Under the pieces are notes generated by a model, which was given only the letters and a program-made list of their open reading frames with translations, was not told the DNA's origin and ran no database searches. 64,000 nt of DNA. Origin: an uncultured Eudoraea sp. (GTDB lineage Bacteria > Bacteroidota > Bacteroidia > Flavobacteriales > Flavobacteriaceae). Location of the stretch: contig NZ_CANLGX010000007.1 of the NCBI RefSeq assembly GCF_947490415.1, forward strand, positions 1-64,000. The letters are read 5' to 3'. The translations under genes were made by a program, and so were the position numbers. Below, piece by piece: positions 35,586 to 44,821 of the stretch. Numbering within the stretch: the stretch's first letter is position 1; each line of letters starts with the position of its first letter.

Positions 35586-36655
35586 AGATAGATTTTGTAA
35601 TAGGCTCAATGAAAGGGGCTGGTGCCGAAAGGGTGGTAAGTATTTTAGCCAATTATTTTGCCGAAAACGGGCATGAAGTGCGTATAATTACATTTATTGA
35701 CGCTGATGCCTACAACTATCATCCATCTATAAAAAGAATACGATTTCACAAAAAGTTCATAATTAATTATTCCATTTTTCGTGGTTTTTTTTCATTACTC
35801 TATTTTTACTATAAAAAAAGAAATAGACCTGATGTAATTAGTTCACATATTCACTTAATGGGTTATGCCACCATATTACCTGCAAAATTTTACCGTATTA
35901 AATTGGTGGTTTCGGAACATTTTAATCATCTAAATCAAAAAAAAACATTGGGAAAATGGATTTTATGGTATGGTTTATATCGCCTACCGGATGCAATAAC
36001 AGTTTTGACAAAATTTGATCTTCCATTTTTTAAAAAGATTAATAAAAGGACTTTAATAATGGAAAATCCTTGTTCATTTACTATTAATGAAAATATGATT
36101 AGCAAGGGAGAAAAGAAAATCTTAGCAGTAGGTAACCTTGATAGATATATTCATAAAGGATTTGACAATTTATTGGATATTGTATATGAAGTTTTTAAAA
36201 CAAATCCTGATTGGAGCCTTCAAATAGTAGGGTTTGGAGAAGCTGGATTAAGCTATCTATCAGATAAAGCAAAAAAATTGGGGCTGGAAAACAAAGTTGA
36301 ATTTATGGGTTACCGTAAAGATGTTAAAGAATTAATGGCGAAATCGGAAATATTTATTTTAAGCTCACGAGGCGAAGGCTTACCAATGGTATTAATTGAA
36401 GCCATGTCACAAGGAATGGCGTGTATATCCTATGATTGCGTTTCCGGGCCATCCGAAATAATTAGCAATGGTGAGAATGGTATATTGGTAAGCGATCAAA
36501 ATATGGAAGAAATGACTACAAAATTAAATGAATTGATCATCAATAGTGAATTAAGGGAGCGCTTAAGAGCTAATGCCACTAAATCTCTTGAAAAATTTTC
36601 GATTGAAACCGTTGGCGGTAAATGGGAGGCATTATTTAATAGTTTTTTTAATTAA
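35582..36655 (+). CDS. Glycosyltransferase family 4
   Basis: A GT4 protein with SMKGAGAERVVSILANYFAENGHEV near the start and GEGLPMVLIEAMSQGMACISYDC (about residues 262-284) as the donor-site motif. Length 357 aa. It overlaps wzy by 4 bases and is probably co-translated. It is the intact parent of the decayed copy at 38213-38900, with which it shares nearly identical stretches such as VSDQNMEEM. It is also paralogous to the GT4 at 29461. It acts on the lipid-linked repeat unit in the cytoplasm; donor and linkage are unknown. Confidence 0.9.
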   Translation: MKIDFVIGSMKGAGAERVVSILANYFAENGHEVRIITFIDADAYNYHPSIKRIRFHKKFIINYSIFRGFFSLLYFYYKKRNRPDVISSHIHLMGYATILPAKFYRIKLVVSEHFNHLNQKKTLGKWILWYGLYRLPDAITVLTKFDLPFFKKINKRTLIMENPCSFTINENMISKGEKKILAVGNLDRYIHKGFDNLLDIVYEVFKTNPDWSLQIVGFGEAGLSYLSDKAKKLGLENKVEFMGYRKDVKELMAKSEIFILSSRGEGLPMVLIEAMSQGMACISYDCVSGPSEIISNGENGILVSDQNMEEMTTKLNELIINSELRERLRANATKSLEKFSIETVGGKWEALFNSFFN

Positions 36656-37069
36656 AAACGCGATAGCTAAAATATTCACGGAATAAACGCTACAACGTTT
36701 AATTTTAATAATAAAGCGGTAAAAGCAATAGCAGCAAATCTGAAAAGAACTGCATTTAGAGGGCCTGTTAAAATTGGGTCAACATAATGTAATAATCGAA
36801 GAACTTAAATAATTCAAAGGTCATTAGAGGCTTTCTATTTATGATTTTGATGCTTAATTCAAATAACCATTAACATAGGAAGGTTTCATCCATCAGTGTG
36901 TACTGAATAGGTTTAGCATATTCCCGAAAAAGCCTGTAGTTTATCGAAAAAATATCAGATGCCCCAACTTCCAGGGGTATCTTTATTTTCAAAATAGATT
37001 TCCTTAATGTTTTACAAGGTTTGTTTGAAAAACACGGAAATTTTAGATTAATTAACGCAATCTAAGAAT
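36656..37069. other. Gap between GT4 and TupA-like gene; possible remnant coding DNA
   Basis: A 414-base stretch with no intact gene. Bases 36700-36785 read in one frame as NFNNKAVKAIAANLKRTAFRGPVKIGST, which looks protein-like but is not recognised. The last 50 bases (TTAGATTAATTAACGCAATCTAAGAATATGATC) are closely matched upstream of the second TupA gene (about 38960), so this leader was part of the duplicated unit. GTAGTTTATCGAAAAAAT near 36933 resembles the ATCGA motifs upstream of the lyase gene. Confidence 0.35.
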
Positions 37070-38053
37070 ATGATCAATTTTAGAAAATTAATAAAAAACT
37101 TTTACCATAAAACTCAACTGGGAAAAGTATTGATATCTCCTTATATGTTTTACAGAGATTACATAATGTCTGATACTACATATGTAAAAAGAAGTTTTAA
37201 AAGAGAAATGGGATATAACATTAATTTAAACAATCCTATAACACTAAATGAAAAGATGCAGTGGTCAAAGCTTTATAACGATAATACAGCATTACATACC
37301 CAATGTGCAGATAAATATGCAGTAAGAGAGCATGTGGCATCAAAAATTGGCCAAGAATATTTGGTTCCTCTATATTTTACCACAAAAGATCCGGCACAAA
37401 TTGTACCGGATAACTTACCCAAGACTCCATGTATCATCAAAACAAATCATGATAGTTCAGGAGGAATAATCATAAAAAATTTACATAACGTAAATTGGAA
37501 GAAAATTCAAAAATCCCTTAAAGAGAGAATGAGTAAAAATTACTATTATATCTCTAAAGAACAACAATATAAAGATATTGTTCCACGAATCATAGTAGAA
37601 AAATTGTTGCTTGATAAACAAGGAAACGTTCCAAATGATTACAAAATACACTGTTTTAATGGAAACCCAGAGTTTATAGGAGTGGATATTGATAGATTTT
37701 CCAACCATACGAATAACTTATACAATATCAAATGGGAATTACTTCCATTTATATGGTCCGTTAAGGATGATGATAAAAAGCCCCGTTTGGCTAATGGCCG
37801 TGAAATTCAAAAACCAAAAAATCTTAATAAGTTATTGACTTTAGCAAAAGCCCTATCCGAAGATTTTATCTATTCCAGAATAGACTTTTATGTTGTTGAT
37901 GAAGAAATTTATTTTGGTGAAATAACATTTCATCATGGTGGTGGCGTTGCACATTTTATTCCTAAAGAATGGGATACTTACTATGGAAATATTTTGAAAA
38001 TTCCTCTTAATAGAAACATTTTACCAAAAAAAATGCATCCAGTCACTTATTGA
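37070..38053 (+). CDS. TupA-like ATP-grasp protein
   Basis: The protein matches the TupA-like ATP-grasp family in polysaccharide and teichuronopeptide loci. PITLNEKMQWSKLYNDN, the ADKYAVREHVASKIGQEYLVPL block, PCIIKTNHDSSGGIII (ATP-binding strand, about residues 125-140), IVEKLL and FGEITFHHGGG are all present. The family is thought to form amide or peptide-like bonds or to act with glycosyltransferases, but the reaction is not established. Length 327 aa. It is about 75% alike by eye to the second copy at 38989 and follows a GT4, so it belongs to a duplicated GT4-TupA unit. Confidence 0.85.
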   Translation: MINFRKLIKNFYHKTQLGKVLISPYMFYRDYIMSDTTYVKRSFKREMGYNINLNNPITLNEKMQWSKLYNDNTALHTQCADKYAVREHVASKIGQEYLVPLYFTTKDPAQIVPDNLPKTPCIIKTNHDSSGGIIIKNLHNVNWKKIQKSLKERMSKNYYYISKEQQYKDIVPRIIVEKLLLDKQGNVPNDYKIHCFNGNPEFIGVDIDRFSNHTNNLYNIKWELLPFIWSVKDDDKKPRLANGREIQKPKNLNKLLTLAKALSEDFIYSRIDFYVVDEEIYFGEITFHHGGGVAHFIPKEWDTYYGNILKIPLNRNILPKKMHPVTY

Positions 38054-38212
38054 ATTTTATCCTCTATTTTTTATGAACTCTGTTTTGTTAGGGTATACAG
38101 AATTCTAAAAAAATTGAAAAATCAAAGAAACTAAAGGTAATCTGAAAATAACTTCTGGGGAAACTAGAAATATTTATCTAGATTTATGATCTATTTAAAA
38201 AGTAATAGTCCA

Positions 38213-38900
38213 TGAGAATTTTAATGCTTCTTCCTAATGATTCAATGGGTGGGGCAGAACAGTATTTAAAAATAATCGCCTCTTTTTATAAAAACCATGA
38301 AGTAGAGGTGTTTTTATTCAGATAAAGAACGTAGTAGATCATGGGGCTACTGCAAAGAATTGGCAACGCTCCAATTTCCCATAAGTCGTGTTTATTTTCT
38401 TAATGTATTGAGTTTCTTCATAAGAATTGCAATTTCAAGAAAGATCTCATACGATTATATATTTACTTCCCACGTATATACCACAGGCATAATTGGATTT
38501 ATGCAAATATTACAATTAATAAAAACGAAGAGATTGGGGCTGGAAGATAAAGTTAAATTTACAGGTTTCCGTAAAGAAATAATGGCAAATCGGATATTTA
38601 TATTTTAACTTTACGACACGAAGGCTTACCAATGGTTTTAATTGAGGCTATGTCACAAGGAATGGCCTGTATAGCCTGTGATTGCGTTTCCGGGCCATCT
38701 TAAATAATCAGCCATGGTGAGAATGGTATATTGGTAAGCGATCAAAATATGGAAGAAATGGTTATAAAATTGAGTAAATTGATAAATAATGAAGAATTAA
38801 GAAAATCCTTAATGGCCAATACTACAAATTCTCTAGTTGAATTTATTTTGGAAAATGTTGGTGACAAATAAGGAGAAATTATTTAATAGTTTTTTTATAT
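38213..38900 (+). pseudogene. Decayed GT4 glycosyltransferase
   Basis: It starts with MRILMLLPNDSMGGAEQYLKIIASF, a good GT4 N-terminus, and ends with LRHEGLPMVLIEAMSQGMACIACDCVSGPS, then a stop, then GENGILVSDQNMEEM. At least four stops or frameshifts and a large central deletion separate these. The 3' part is nearly identical in DNA to the intact GT4 at 35582-36655, including the tail TTATTTAATAGTTTTTTTA, so it is the decayed member of a duplicated GT4-TupA pair. The N-terminal part is less similar, suggesting a mosaic. Confidence 0.85.
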
Positions 38901-38988
38901 AAAATAGATTTCCCATCAAAATATTGCGTGGTTTATTCGTTTTTTAATTTCACTGAAATTTTAATTTAGATTAACGTAATCCAAGAAT

Positions 38989-39930
38989 ATGATCAATTTT
39001 AGAAATTTATTTAAATATTATTACCATAATACCCGATTGGGAAAAGTTTTGATATATCCTTATATGTTTTACAGAGATTATATAATGTCTGATGTGACAT
39101 ATATAAAAAAAAGTTTTAAAAGAGTAATGGGATATAACGTTAATTTAAAAGATCCAATAACACTAAATGAAAAGATACAGTGGTTAAAACTTAACGATAA
39201 GACAGCATTACATACACAATGTGCAGATAAGTATGCGGTAAGAGAGTATGTGGCATCGAAAATTGGTCAAGAATACTTGGTTCCTCTATACTTTACCACA
39301 AAAGATCCGGCACAAATTGTGCCAGATAACTTACCTCAAACTCCTTATATCATCAAAACAAATCATGATAGTTCAGGTGGTATAATCATACAAAATGTAC
39401 ATGATGTTAACTGGAAAGAAATACAAAAAACCCTTAAAAGGAGAATGAGTAAAAATTACTATTATTATAGTAAAGAAAGACAATACAAAAATATCATTCC
39501 TCGAATCATAGTAGAAAAATTATTGGAAGATAAAAACGGTAACATCCCTTTTGATTATAAGGTACATTGTTTTAACGGTAAGGTACGAATGATCAGTGTT
39601 GATATGTGGCGAGGCACAAATGACCATCACAGAAATTGGTATTCAACCGATTGGCAAAGAGAGCCCTATAAATGGTCATCACCAAAGGGGCCTGGGAAAT
39701 TTACAGATCCTAGTGAAATCGATATAGAAAAGCCTAAGTCGCTTGAGGATATGATCAAATTGTCCGAAATTTTAGCTGAATCCTTTTTATATGTACGTGT
39801 AGATTGGTACGATGTAGATGATACACTCTATTTTGGTGAACTAACGTTTCACCATGATAGCGGTTTTCAGCCCATACTACCTAAAATCTGGGATGAAAAA
39901 CTGGGAAAGGAGTTAATATTAACTAGGTAG
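38989..39930 (+). CDS. TupA-like ATP-grasp protein, second copy
   Basis: A paralog of the protein at 37070 with the same order of motifs: ITLNEKIQWLKLNDKTALH, ADKYAVREYVASKIGQEYLVPL, YIIKTNHDSSGGIIIQNV, IVEKLLEDKNGNIP and FGELTFHHDSG. The two diverge most in residues 195-245, which may set the substrate, since the first has FIGVDIDRFSNHTN where this one has MISVDMWRGTNDHH. Length 313 aa. The start and 30 bases of leader are duplicated too. The upstream GT4 of this copy is broken, so this gene may now depend on its own promoter. Confidence 0.85.
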   Translation: MINFRNLFKYYYHNTRLGKVLIYPYMFYRDYIMSDVTYIKKSFKRVMGYNVNLKDPITLNEKIQWLKLNDKTALHTQCADKYAVREYVASKIGQEYLVPLYFTTKDPAQIVPDNLPQTPYIIKTNHDSSGGIIIQNVHDVNWKEIQKTLKRRMSKNYYYYSKERQYKNIIPRIIVEKLLEDKNGNIPFDYKVHCFNGKVRMISVDMWRGTNDHHRNWYSTDWQREPYKWSSPKGPGKFTDPSEIDIEKPKSLEDMIKLSEILAESFLYVRVDWYDVDDTLYFGELTFHHDSGFQPILPKIWDEKLGKELILTR

Positions 39931-40255
39931 AAAAAGCTATTTTCTAATATTACTATGGATTACTTTGGAATTAATTGATAAATTAGGTAACTATTATAAA
40001 TTAAATTTAGATACCGACTAAATTATTCAGTTCAATTGGTTCAAAAATTTACCGCAAACAACAATAATTATCCCCTAGCACCTATTTGAATATGATCAAT
40101 TAAATTTAAAAAAATATGAATCTTAATCCTCTTGTTTGGGCAATTAAAATTATTCTAAGATGAAATAATTCTATCATATAGGATTTTATGAAAAATCAAA
40201 TACTAATAACTAAAGAATTATAACCTATTATTTAGGGATAATCCTAATACTTAAA
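39931..40255. other. AT-rich gap; nothing recognised
   Basis: A 325-base stretch before a GT4 gene with no ORF or strong repeat. It probably contains the promoter for 40256. Confidence 0.35.
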
Positions 40256-41407
40256 ATGGAGAAAAATAAACCGAATATAGCCATTTATATGTACTCTATG
40301 GCAGGAGGAGGAGCCGAAAGAGTGGTGTCCTATCTCCTGCCCTATTTAAAAAACCAAGGGTTCGAAGTGGTTCTTGTCTTAATGAACAACACTATTGATT
40401 ATGACCTTCCAAAAGACATTCCCATTCACTATTTGGAAACCTCAAAATCCACCGAACACGGTATCTATAAACTGATAAAACTGCCTGTTCTGGCCTATAA
40501 ATATGCCCGATTACTTAAAAATCTAAAGATCACGCATTCTTTAAGCATGCTGTCAAGGCCCTGCTATGTGAATCTGATGGCTCGTTGGTTTACCAACCAC
40601 AAATATAAATTGATCATTAGTGAACGTAATTACCCTAGCTTACAATATGGTTATGGCGATCTTCAAAGTAAAATCAATACCTACTTGGTGAAAAAATTAT
40701 ACCCACAAGCGGATTTGGTGGTAAGCAATGCAGGAGCCAGCGCAGTGGACCTCATTGAAAATTTCAATGTAGACCCAAGTAAGACCAGGGTAATTCATAA
40801 CCCTATTGACCTCGATAAAATTAACGCCATCACACCCATCACAAATTTCTTTGACACTAACTATATAAATCTAGTTAGTGTGGGTCGCTTACAAGTATCA
40901 AAAAATCAAAAACTATTGTTGCAAGCAGTAGCGCCTTTTGAAAAGGTACGTCTTTATATTTTTGGGGAAGGTGAATTACGTCAAGAATTGGAAGAACAAA
41001 TTCTTAAATTGAGCTTAACGGATCGAGTGTTTTTGATGGGATTTGAATCCAACCCCTTTCAATATTTAAAAAGTGCCGATTTCTTTATTTTTGGTTCTAT
41101 CCATGAAGGTTTTCCCAATGTTTTACTGGAAGCCATGTGCTGCGGACTGCCCATTTTAACAACCAATTGTAAATCCGGACCGGATGAAATTATGGAGTTA
41201 AAACACCCAAAGACAGATGACATCATGATTACGGATTATGGTATACTTACCCCTGTTGGTAATCTGGAGATGCTTCAAAAAGGTTTGGCATATTGCCTGG
41301 AACATCCAGAGTTTTTAAAAAGCTGCCGCATTCGTGTTATGGAGCGTATTCAAGATTTTAAAAGAGAACCTATACTTGAAGCTTATACCCGTCATATTCT
41401 ATCGTAA
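40256..41407 (+). CDS. Glycosyltransferase family 4
   Basis: A GT4 protein with MYSMAGGGAERVVSYLLPYLKNQGF near the start, VSVGRLQVSKNQKLLLQAVAPF (about residue 200) opening the C-terminal Rossmann fold, and EGFPNVLLEAMCCGLPILTTNCKSGPDEI as donor-site motif. It resembles the WbnK/PglJ-like class in which the second Glu is in LLEAM. Length 383 aa. It is 7 bases from the next glycosyltransferase (using the start chosen there). Base composition is higher in GC than the TupA region before it, so this pair may have a different origin. Confidence 0.9.
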   Translation: MEKNKPNIAIYMYSMAGGGAERVVSYLLPYLKNQGFEVVLVLMNNTIDYDLPKDIPIHYLETSKSTEHGIYKLIKLPVLAYKYARLLKNLKITHSLSMLSRPCYVNLMARWFTNHKYKLIISERNYPSLQYGYGDLQSKINTYLVKKLYPQADLVVSNAGASAVDLIENFNVDPSKTRVIHNPIDLDKINAITPITNFFDTNYINLVSVGRLQVSKNQKLLLQAVAPFEKVRLYIFGEGELRQELEEQILKLSLTDRVFLMGFESNPFQYLKSADFFIFGSIHEGFPNVLLEAMCCGLPILTTNCKSGPDEIMELKHPKTDDIMITDYGILTPVGNLEMLQKGLAYCLEHPEFLKSCRIRVMERIQDFKREPILEAYTRHILS

Positions 41408-41414
41408 CCAATTT

Positions 41415-42587
41415 ATGAAAAACCATATACACTCCCAAGAAAGAAAAAAATTAATACGCACAGCTGCCATACCGGGTTCATTGCAACACTTACTGAAGGG
41501 ACAGCTACGATTTCTTAATCAATATTACGAGGTCGTTGGCGTAGCCTCCCCTGGCAAGCCATTACAACTCTTAGAGAAGAATGAGGGTATCCGTACAGTA
41601 CCGGTCAATATTGAACGTGCTATTAGTCCGTTTAAAGATGTGGTATCACTCTATAAGTTGTATCTGCTCTTTAGAAAGGAGAAACCATTTATGGTGCATT
41701 CCATTACGCCTAAGGCCGGACTTTTATCTATGGTTGCGGCCTATTATGCCAGGGTACCCAAGCGTGTACACACCTTTACAGGGCTGTTATTTCCAACGCA
41801 AAAGGGTTTTATGAAAAAGTTGTTGCTTTTTTTGGATAAGGTTATTTGCTACTGTGCCACCCATGTTTACCCAGAGGGAAATGGTGTTAAAAATGACCTT
41901 GTGAACTATAAGGTAACTAAAAAACCATTAAAAGTTATAGCAAATGGGAATGTAAATGGTGTAAACCTGCAGTATTTTAATCCTGATCTATTTAATCTGG
42001 AAAAAACGTTGTCTATTCGACAAAAATATCAGTTAAGCGATTCGAATTTTGTTTTTGTATATGTAGGCAGATTTGTCAACGATAAGGGGATCAACGAATT
42101 GGTGAATGCCTTTTGCAGTTTAACGATGACAAATAAAAACGTCAAGTTGCTATTAGTAGGAGGTTTTCGAGGTGAGTCCGATCTTTTACCCAAACAAACA
42201 TTGGACAAAATAACTACTCACGAACAAATTATAACTGTTGGCCACCAAACAGACATCAGACCCTTTTTAATGGTAGCAAATGCCTTTGTTTTACCAAGTT
42301 ATCGGGAAGGTTTTCCCAATGTGGTCCTAGAAGCAGGGGCCATGGGATTACCTTCTATAGTTACTAATATCAACGGTAGCAATGAAATCATTACCCATGG
42401 AGAAAACGGTGTGATCATACCTTCTAAGGATGAAGATGCATTATTGCAAGCAATGTCGACCTTCGTAACAGATCGTAAGCTGGTCAACACATTGGCCCAT
42501 AATGCCAGACCAATGATAGCATCAAGATTCGAAAGAAACTATGTGTGGAAAGCAGTTTTGGAAGAATATATGCGGATAGAAGCTTAA
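41415..42587 (+). CDS. Glycosyltransferase family 4 (PglA/CapM-like)
   Basis: The track ORF opens at 41334, inside the previous gene, but the ATG at 41415 (MKNHIHSQERKKLIRTAAIP, residue 28 of the track) avoids a 74-base overlap and matches family length (390 aa). Key motifs are PGSLQHLLKGQLRFL, HSITPKAGLLSMVAAYYARVPKRVHTFTGLLFP (typical of PglA/WcfI-type enzymes), YVGRFVNDKGINELVNAF and REGFPNVVLEAGAMGLPSIVTN. PglA-type enzymes often add the second sugar to the lipid-linked primer; that role fits but is inferred. Confidence 0.9.
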   Translation: MKNHIHSQERKKLIRTAAIPGSLQHLLKGQLRFLNQYYEVVGVASPGKPLQLLEKNEGIRTVPVNIERAISPFKDVVSLYKLYLLFRKEKPFMVHSITPKAGLLSMVAAYYARVPKRVHTFTGLLFPTQKGFMKKLLLFLDKVICYCATHVYPEGNGVKNDLVNYKVTKKPLKVIANGNVNGVNLQYFNPDLFNLEKTLSIRQKYQLSDSNFVFVYVGRFVNDKGINELVNAFCSLTMTNKNVKLLLVGGFRGESDLLPKQTLDKITTHEQIITVGHQTDIRPFLMVANAFVLPSYREGFPNVVLEAGAMGLPSIVTNINGSNEIITHGENGVIIPSKDEDALLQAMSTFVTDRKLVNTLAHNARPMIASRFERNYVWKAVLEEYMRIEA

Positions 42588-43065
42588 TTATTGAAAATGC
42601 CAATTGCTCTATGCAAGTCCAATTAGGCATTTACAGCCCCGACGATGAGAACGCTCGCCTGGTTTATGATTTAATTGGATAAATGCTTTTTTTAAATAGT
42701 TGGTCTTTCAAGCAGAAAAATGACTAAGTATTAGTATAAATAAATATTTTGTGAACCATAAAAAACAAAGAAGAGCTCCCTATTAAAACAAGACTGATTT
42801 CTATTTTAAAGGAATATCAAACATTGGAAAACTCATAGAGAGCAATCTGGTTCATGCAAATAAGTTGCCGTTTAGCTATTATTCATATTTGGTTCATCCA
42901 AATAAAATGCCTTTTGGCTAATATTTATATTTGGTTCGGGCGGAATAGGTGTTTTTAGTATTTCTTTGCAATGTAATTGGTAATTATCATGGGTAGCACG
43001 ACACAACTTAGAAGCGAAAGTGTCAAAATGGAAGTTTAAGAAAAATCTGGTAAAAAAAGTTCAAA
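42588..43065. other. Gap with possible gene remnant and 42-base tandem repeat
   Basis: Bases 42587-42681 read in one frame as IIENANCSMQVQLGIYSPDDENARLVYDLIG and then a stop; this looks like the end of a lost gene but is not recognised. Bases 42849-42932 are a two-unit tandem repeat. Part of the stretch before 43065 resembles the leader of the second phosphoglycosyltransferase at 51316 (TATTTTAAA.GAATATC...TTGGAAA), so the leader was duplicated with the gene. Confidence 0.4.
42849..42932 (+). repeat. 42-base tandem repeat, two units
   Basis: Unit 1 (42849-42890) begins GGTTCATGCAAATAAGTTGC and unit 2 (42891-42932) begins GGTTCATCCAAATAAAATGC; both end TTAT..ATATTT, and a third partial unit starts GGTTCGGGCGG. 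The units differ at several positions. A related single unit lies at about 51140-51180, before the second copy of the phosphoglycosyltransferase. Confidence 0.6.
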
Positions 43066-43671
43066 ATGTATAAAAGGTTTTTTAAAAGAATACTAGATTT
43101 TTTGGCATCATTATTAGCTTTGCTCCTATTATCACCGGTCATCATCATATTGATCATATTGCTGATGTTTGCCAATAATGGAAAACCATTTTTCTTTCAA
43201 AAAAGACCCGGGAAAGATGAGAAATTATTCAACATTATCAAGTTCAAGACCATGAAAGATCCAAAAGACAAGGATGGTGAATTGCTTGACCAGGCACAAC
43301 GTATTACGAAAGTCGGCGGATTTGTTCGAAAAACCTCTTTAGATGAACTACTACAGTTGATCAATGTTTTAAAAGGAGATATGTCAATCGTGGGACCCAG
43401 ACCACTATTGATTCAATACCTTCCTTTATACAATAAAGAACAGGCCAGGAGGCATTTGGTCAAGCCGGGTATCACTGGCTGGGCCCAGGTAAATGGGCGT
43501 AATAATTTATCACATGAAGATAAATTTGCCCTTGATGTGTGGTATGTTGATCATTTAAGTTTCAGCACCGATTTAAAAATCTTGTTGAAAACCATTCAAA
43601 AAGTATTCAATCGAAAGGATATTTCCTCCATTGAGCAAGATTCGTTTATTCCATGGGAAGGAAACACCTGA
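43066..43671 (+). CDS. Initiating phosphoglycosyltransferase (PglC-like sugar transferase), copy 1
   Basis: This monotopic bacterial sugar transferase moves a sugar-1-phosphate from UDP-sugar to undecaprenyl phosphate and so starts repeat-unit synthesis. It has a single N-terminal reentrant helix (LDFLASLLALLLLSPVIIILIILL), FFFQKRPGKDEKLFNIIKFKTM, the catalytic pair in TSLDELLQLINVLKGDMSIVGPRPLL, and PGITGWAQVNGRN. Length 201 aa matches PglC, with no N-terminal four-helix domain as in WbaP. It is nearly identical to copy 2 at 51316; the differences cluster near the C-terminus. PglC enzymes often use UDP-diNAcBac-type sugars, which the CapD and DegT genes could supply. Confidence 0.93.
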   Translation: MYKRFFKRILDFLASLLALLLLSPVIIILIILLMFANNGKPFFFQKRPGKDEKLFNIIKFKTMKDPKDKDGELLDQAQRITKVGGFVRKTSLDELLQLINVLKGDMSIVGPRPLLIQYLPLYNKEQARRHLVKPGITGWAQVNGRNNLSHEDKFALDVWYVDHLSFSTDLKILLKTIQKVFNRKDISSIEQDSFIPWEGNT

Positions 43672-44146
43672 ATAAAGCATAGTTTAAGTATTGACAAAGG
43701 CCTCTAATTGTCAATTTTGATTAAAGAACAATGGGCTCATTAACGATGGTTTATAGGTTTTAAGGCATTATTATGAAACAAACCAGCTAGCCCCCATATT
43801 TTTTAAATTATTACTATTTTTGGGAGATGCTCAGTTGGGTGGAGTACAGCCAATGCCATAATGGATACAAAATTTGTAGAAGGATGATTGATGGGTTTGA
43901 AGATTCCAATAATATATGTACATATACTTTTGAAAAGTATAAATACCGGATTCTAAAGCTACATTAAAGCACAAACTTTCGGACGACGGTTATAATTGAT
44001 GATAATAGTAGGAAGTATTTTAAAAACCCTAAAACCTAAATCAATTCAATGTAAGACTTCTCTTTTTCTTACCTTTTATTAATTCTATCAATAAAAATTA
44101 GTTATTATTCAATCTTGCCTACAGTAAAGATAATTTAATTATTCAT
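43672..44146. other. Gap holding repeat copy and decayed sequence
   Basis: The first 80 bases contain one copy of the 69-base repeat that follows each phosphoglycosyltransferase. The remaining bases have a few short in-frame stretches (LGDAQLGGVQPMP near 43830) but no recognisable gene. Confidence 0.4.
43685..43753 (+). repeat. 69-base post-phosphoglycosyltransferase repeat, copy 1
   Basis: TAAGTATTGACAAAGGCCTC opens a 69-base stretch found also at 48928-48996 and 51935-52003 with only a few differences (for example CAATGGGCTC here and CAATCGGCTC in copy 2). It always lies 14 or so bases after a phosphoglycosyltransferase stop or its remnant. Function unknown; it may be the conserved 3' end of the duplicated module. 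Confidence 0.8.
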
Positions 44147-44821
44147 TCAAATTACTCGGACTTCATCAAATGAAGATATTAATACATGAGGATTAAATAA
44201 TTTGTTCTGAAATAAGTAAGCATTATGGTGAATGTTCAACCCGTTATCCATCAAACCAATGGTCTTCCATCCAAGCTTATTTGGGGTAATAAAATCTTTC
44301 TCGACATTATCGGCTACATAATAATAATTGCCCAGCACAATCATTTCTTCAATAATTCTAAAGTTCTTATCGTTAGGTTTCTCTGAACCTATTTCCTCAG
44401 AAACTACTATTTTATCTATCATAGACAACAAACCTAAAGCTTTTATCTTCTGCATTTGCGTTGTTTTGCGTCCATCAGTTATAATTCCTATTTTTCCGTT
44501 CTGTTCCTTTATTTTTTTAAATACTTCCTTAACTCCCTTAAAAGGATGTATTGTAGGCACATGCTCCCGATACTGTTGTATCAATTCCTCTTTTGACAGG
44601 TCATAACTCGCGGAAATGATTTTAAAAACATCCATTCCACTTCTATAAAGCGAAAACAAATAAACAAAAAGTGGTTTCCAGTCCCTAGGTTCTAGATTTT
44701 TGGAAATCTCTACATAGGCTGATTTTAAAAAATCAAGTTCATTGTATAGGGTATCGTCCAAATCAAAGGCCACCACAGTATTTTCATTAACTCTGATGTC
44801 CACGTACCAATATTTCATCAC
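44147..44821 (-). CDS. HAD-family phosphatase
   Basis: HAD motif I is FDLDDTLYNELDF, motif II is GIITDGRKTTQMQ, the Lys is in GSEKPNDKNF and motif IV is YYVADNVEKDF. The protein belongs to the group of small HAD hydrolases that sit beside ATP-grasp proteins in polysaccharide loci. The GTG at 44821 and the ATG at 44818 are alternative starts and both overlap the upstream ATP-grasp gene by 32-35 bases, so the two are translated together. Substrate unknown. Length about 224 aa. Confidence 0.85.
   Translation of the reverse strand: MMKYWYVDIRVNENTVVAFDLDDTLYNELDFLKSAYVEISKNLEPRDWKPLFVYLFSLYRSGMDVFKIISASYDLSKEELIQQYREHVPTIHPFKGVKEVFKKIKEQNGKIGIITDGRKTTQMQKIKALGLLSMIDKIVVSEEIGSEKPNDKNFRIIEEMIVLGNYYYVADNVEKDFITPNKLGWKTIGLMDNGLNIHHNAYLFQNKLFNPHVLISSFDEVRVI

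Noticed and set aside
40088-40125. Third TupA start
   Set aside because: ATATGATCAATT resembles the start of the TupA genes, but the match is only about a dozen bases and the frame stops at once.
42849-42932. Possible CRISPR-like repeat
   Set aside because: Only two imperfect units directly adjoining each other, no spacers and no cas genes.
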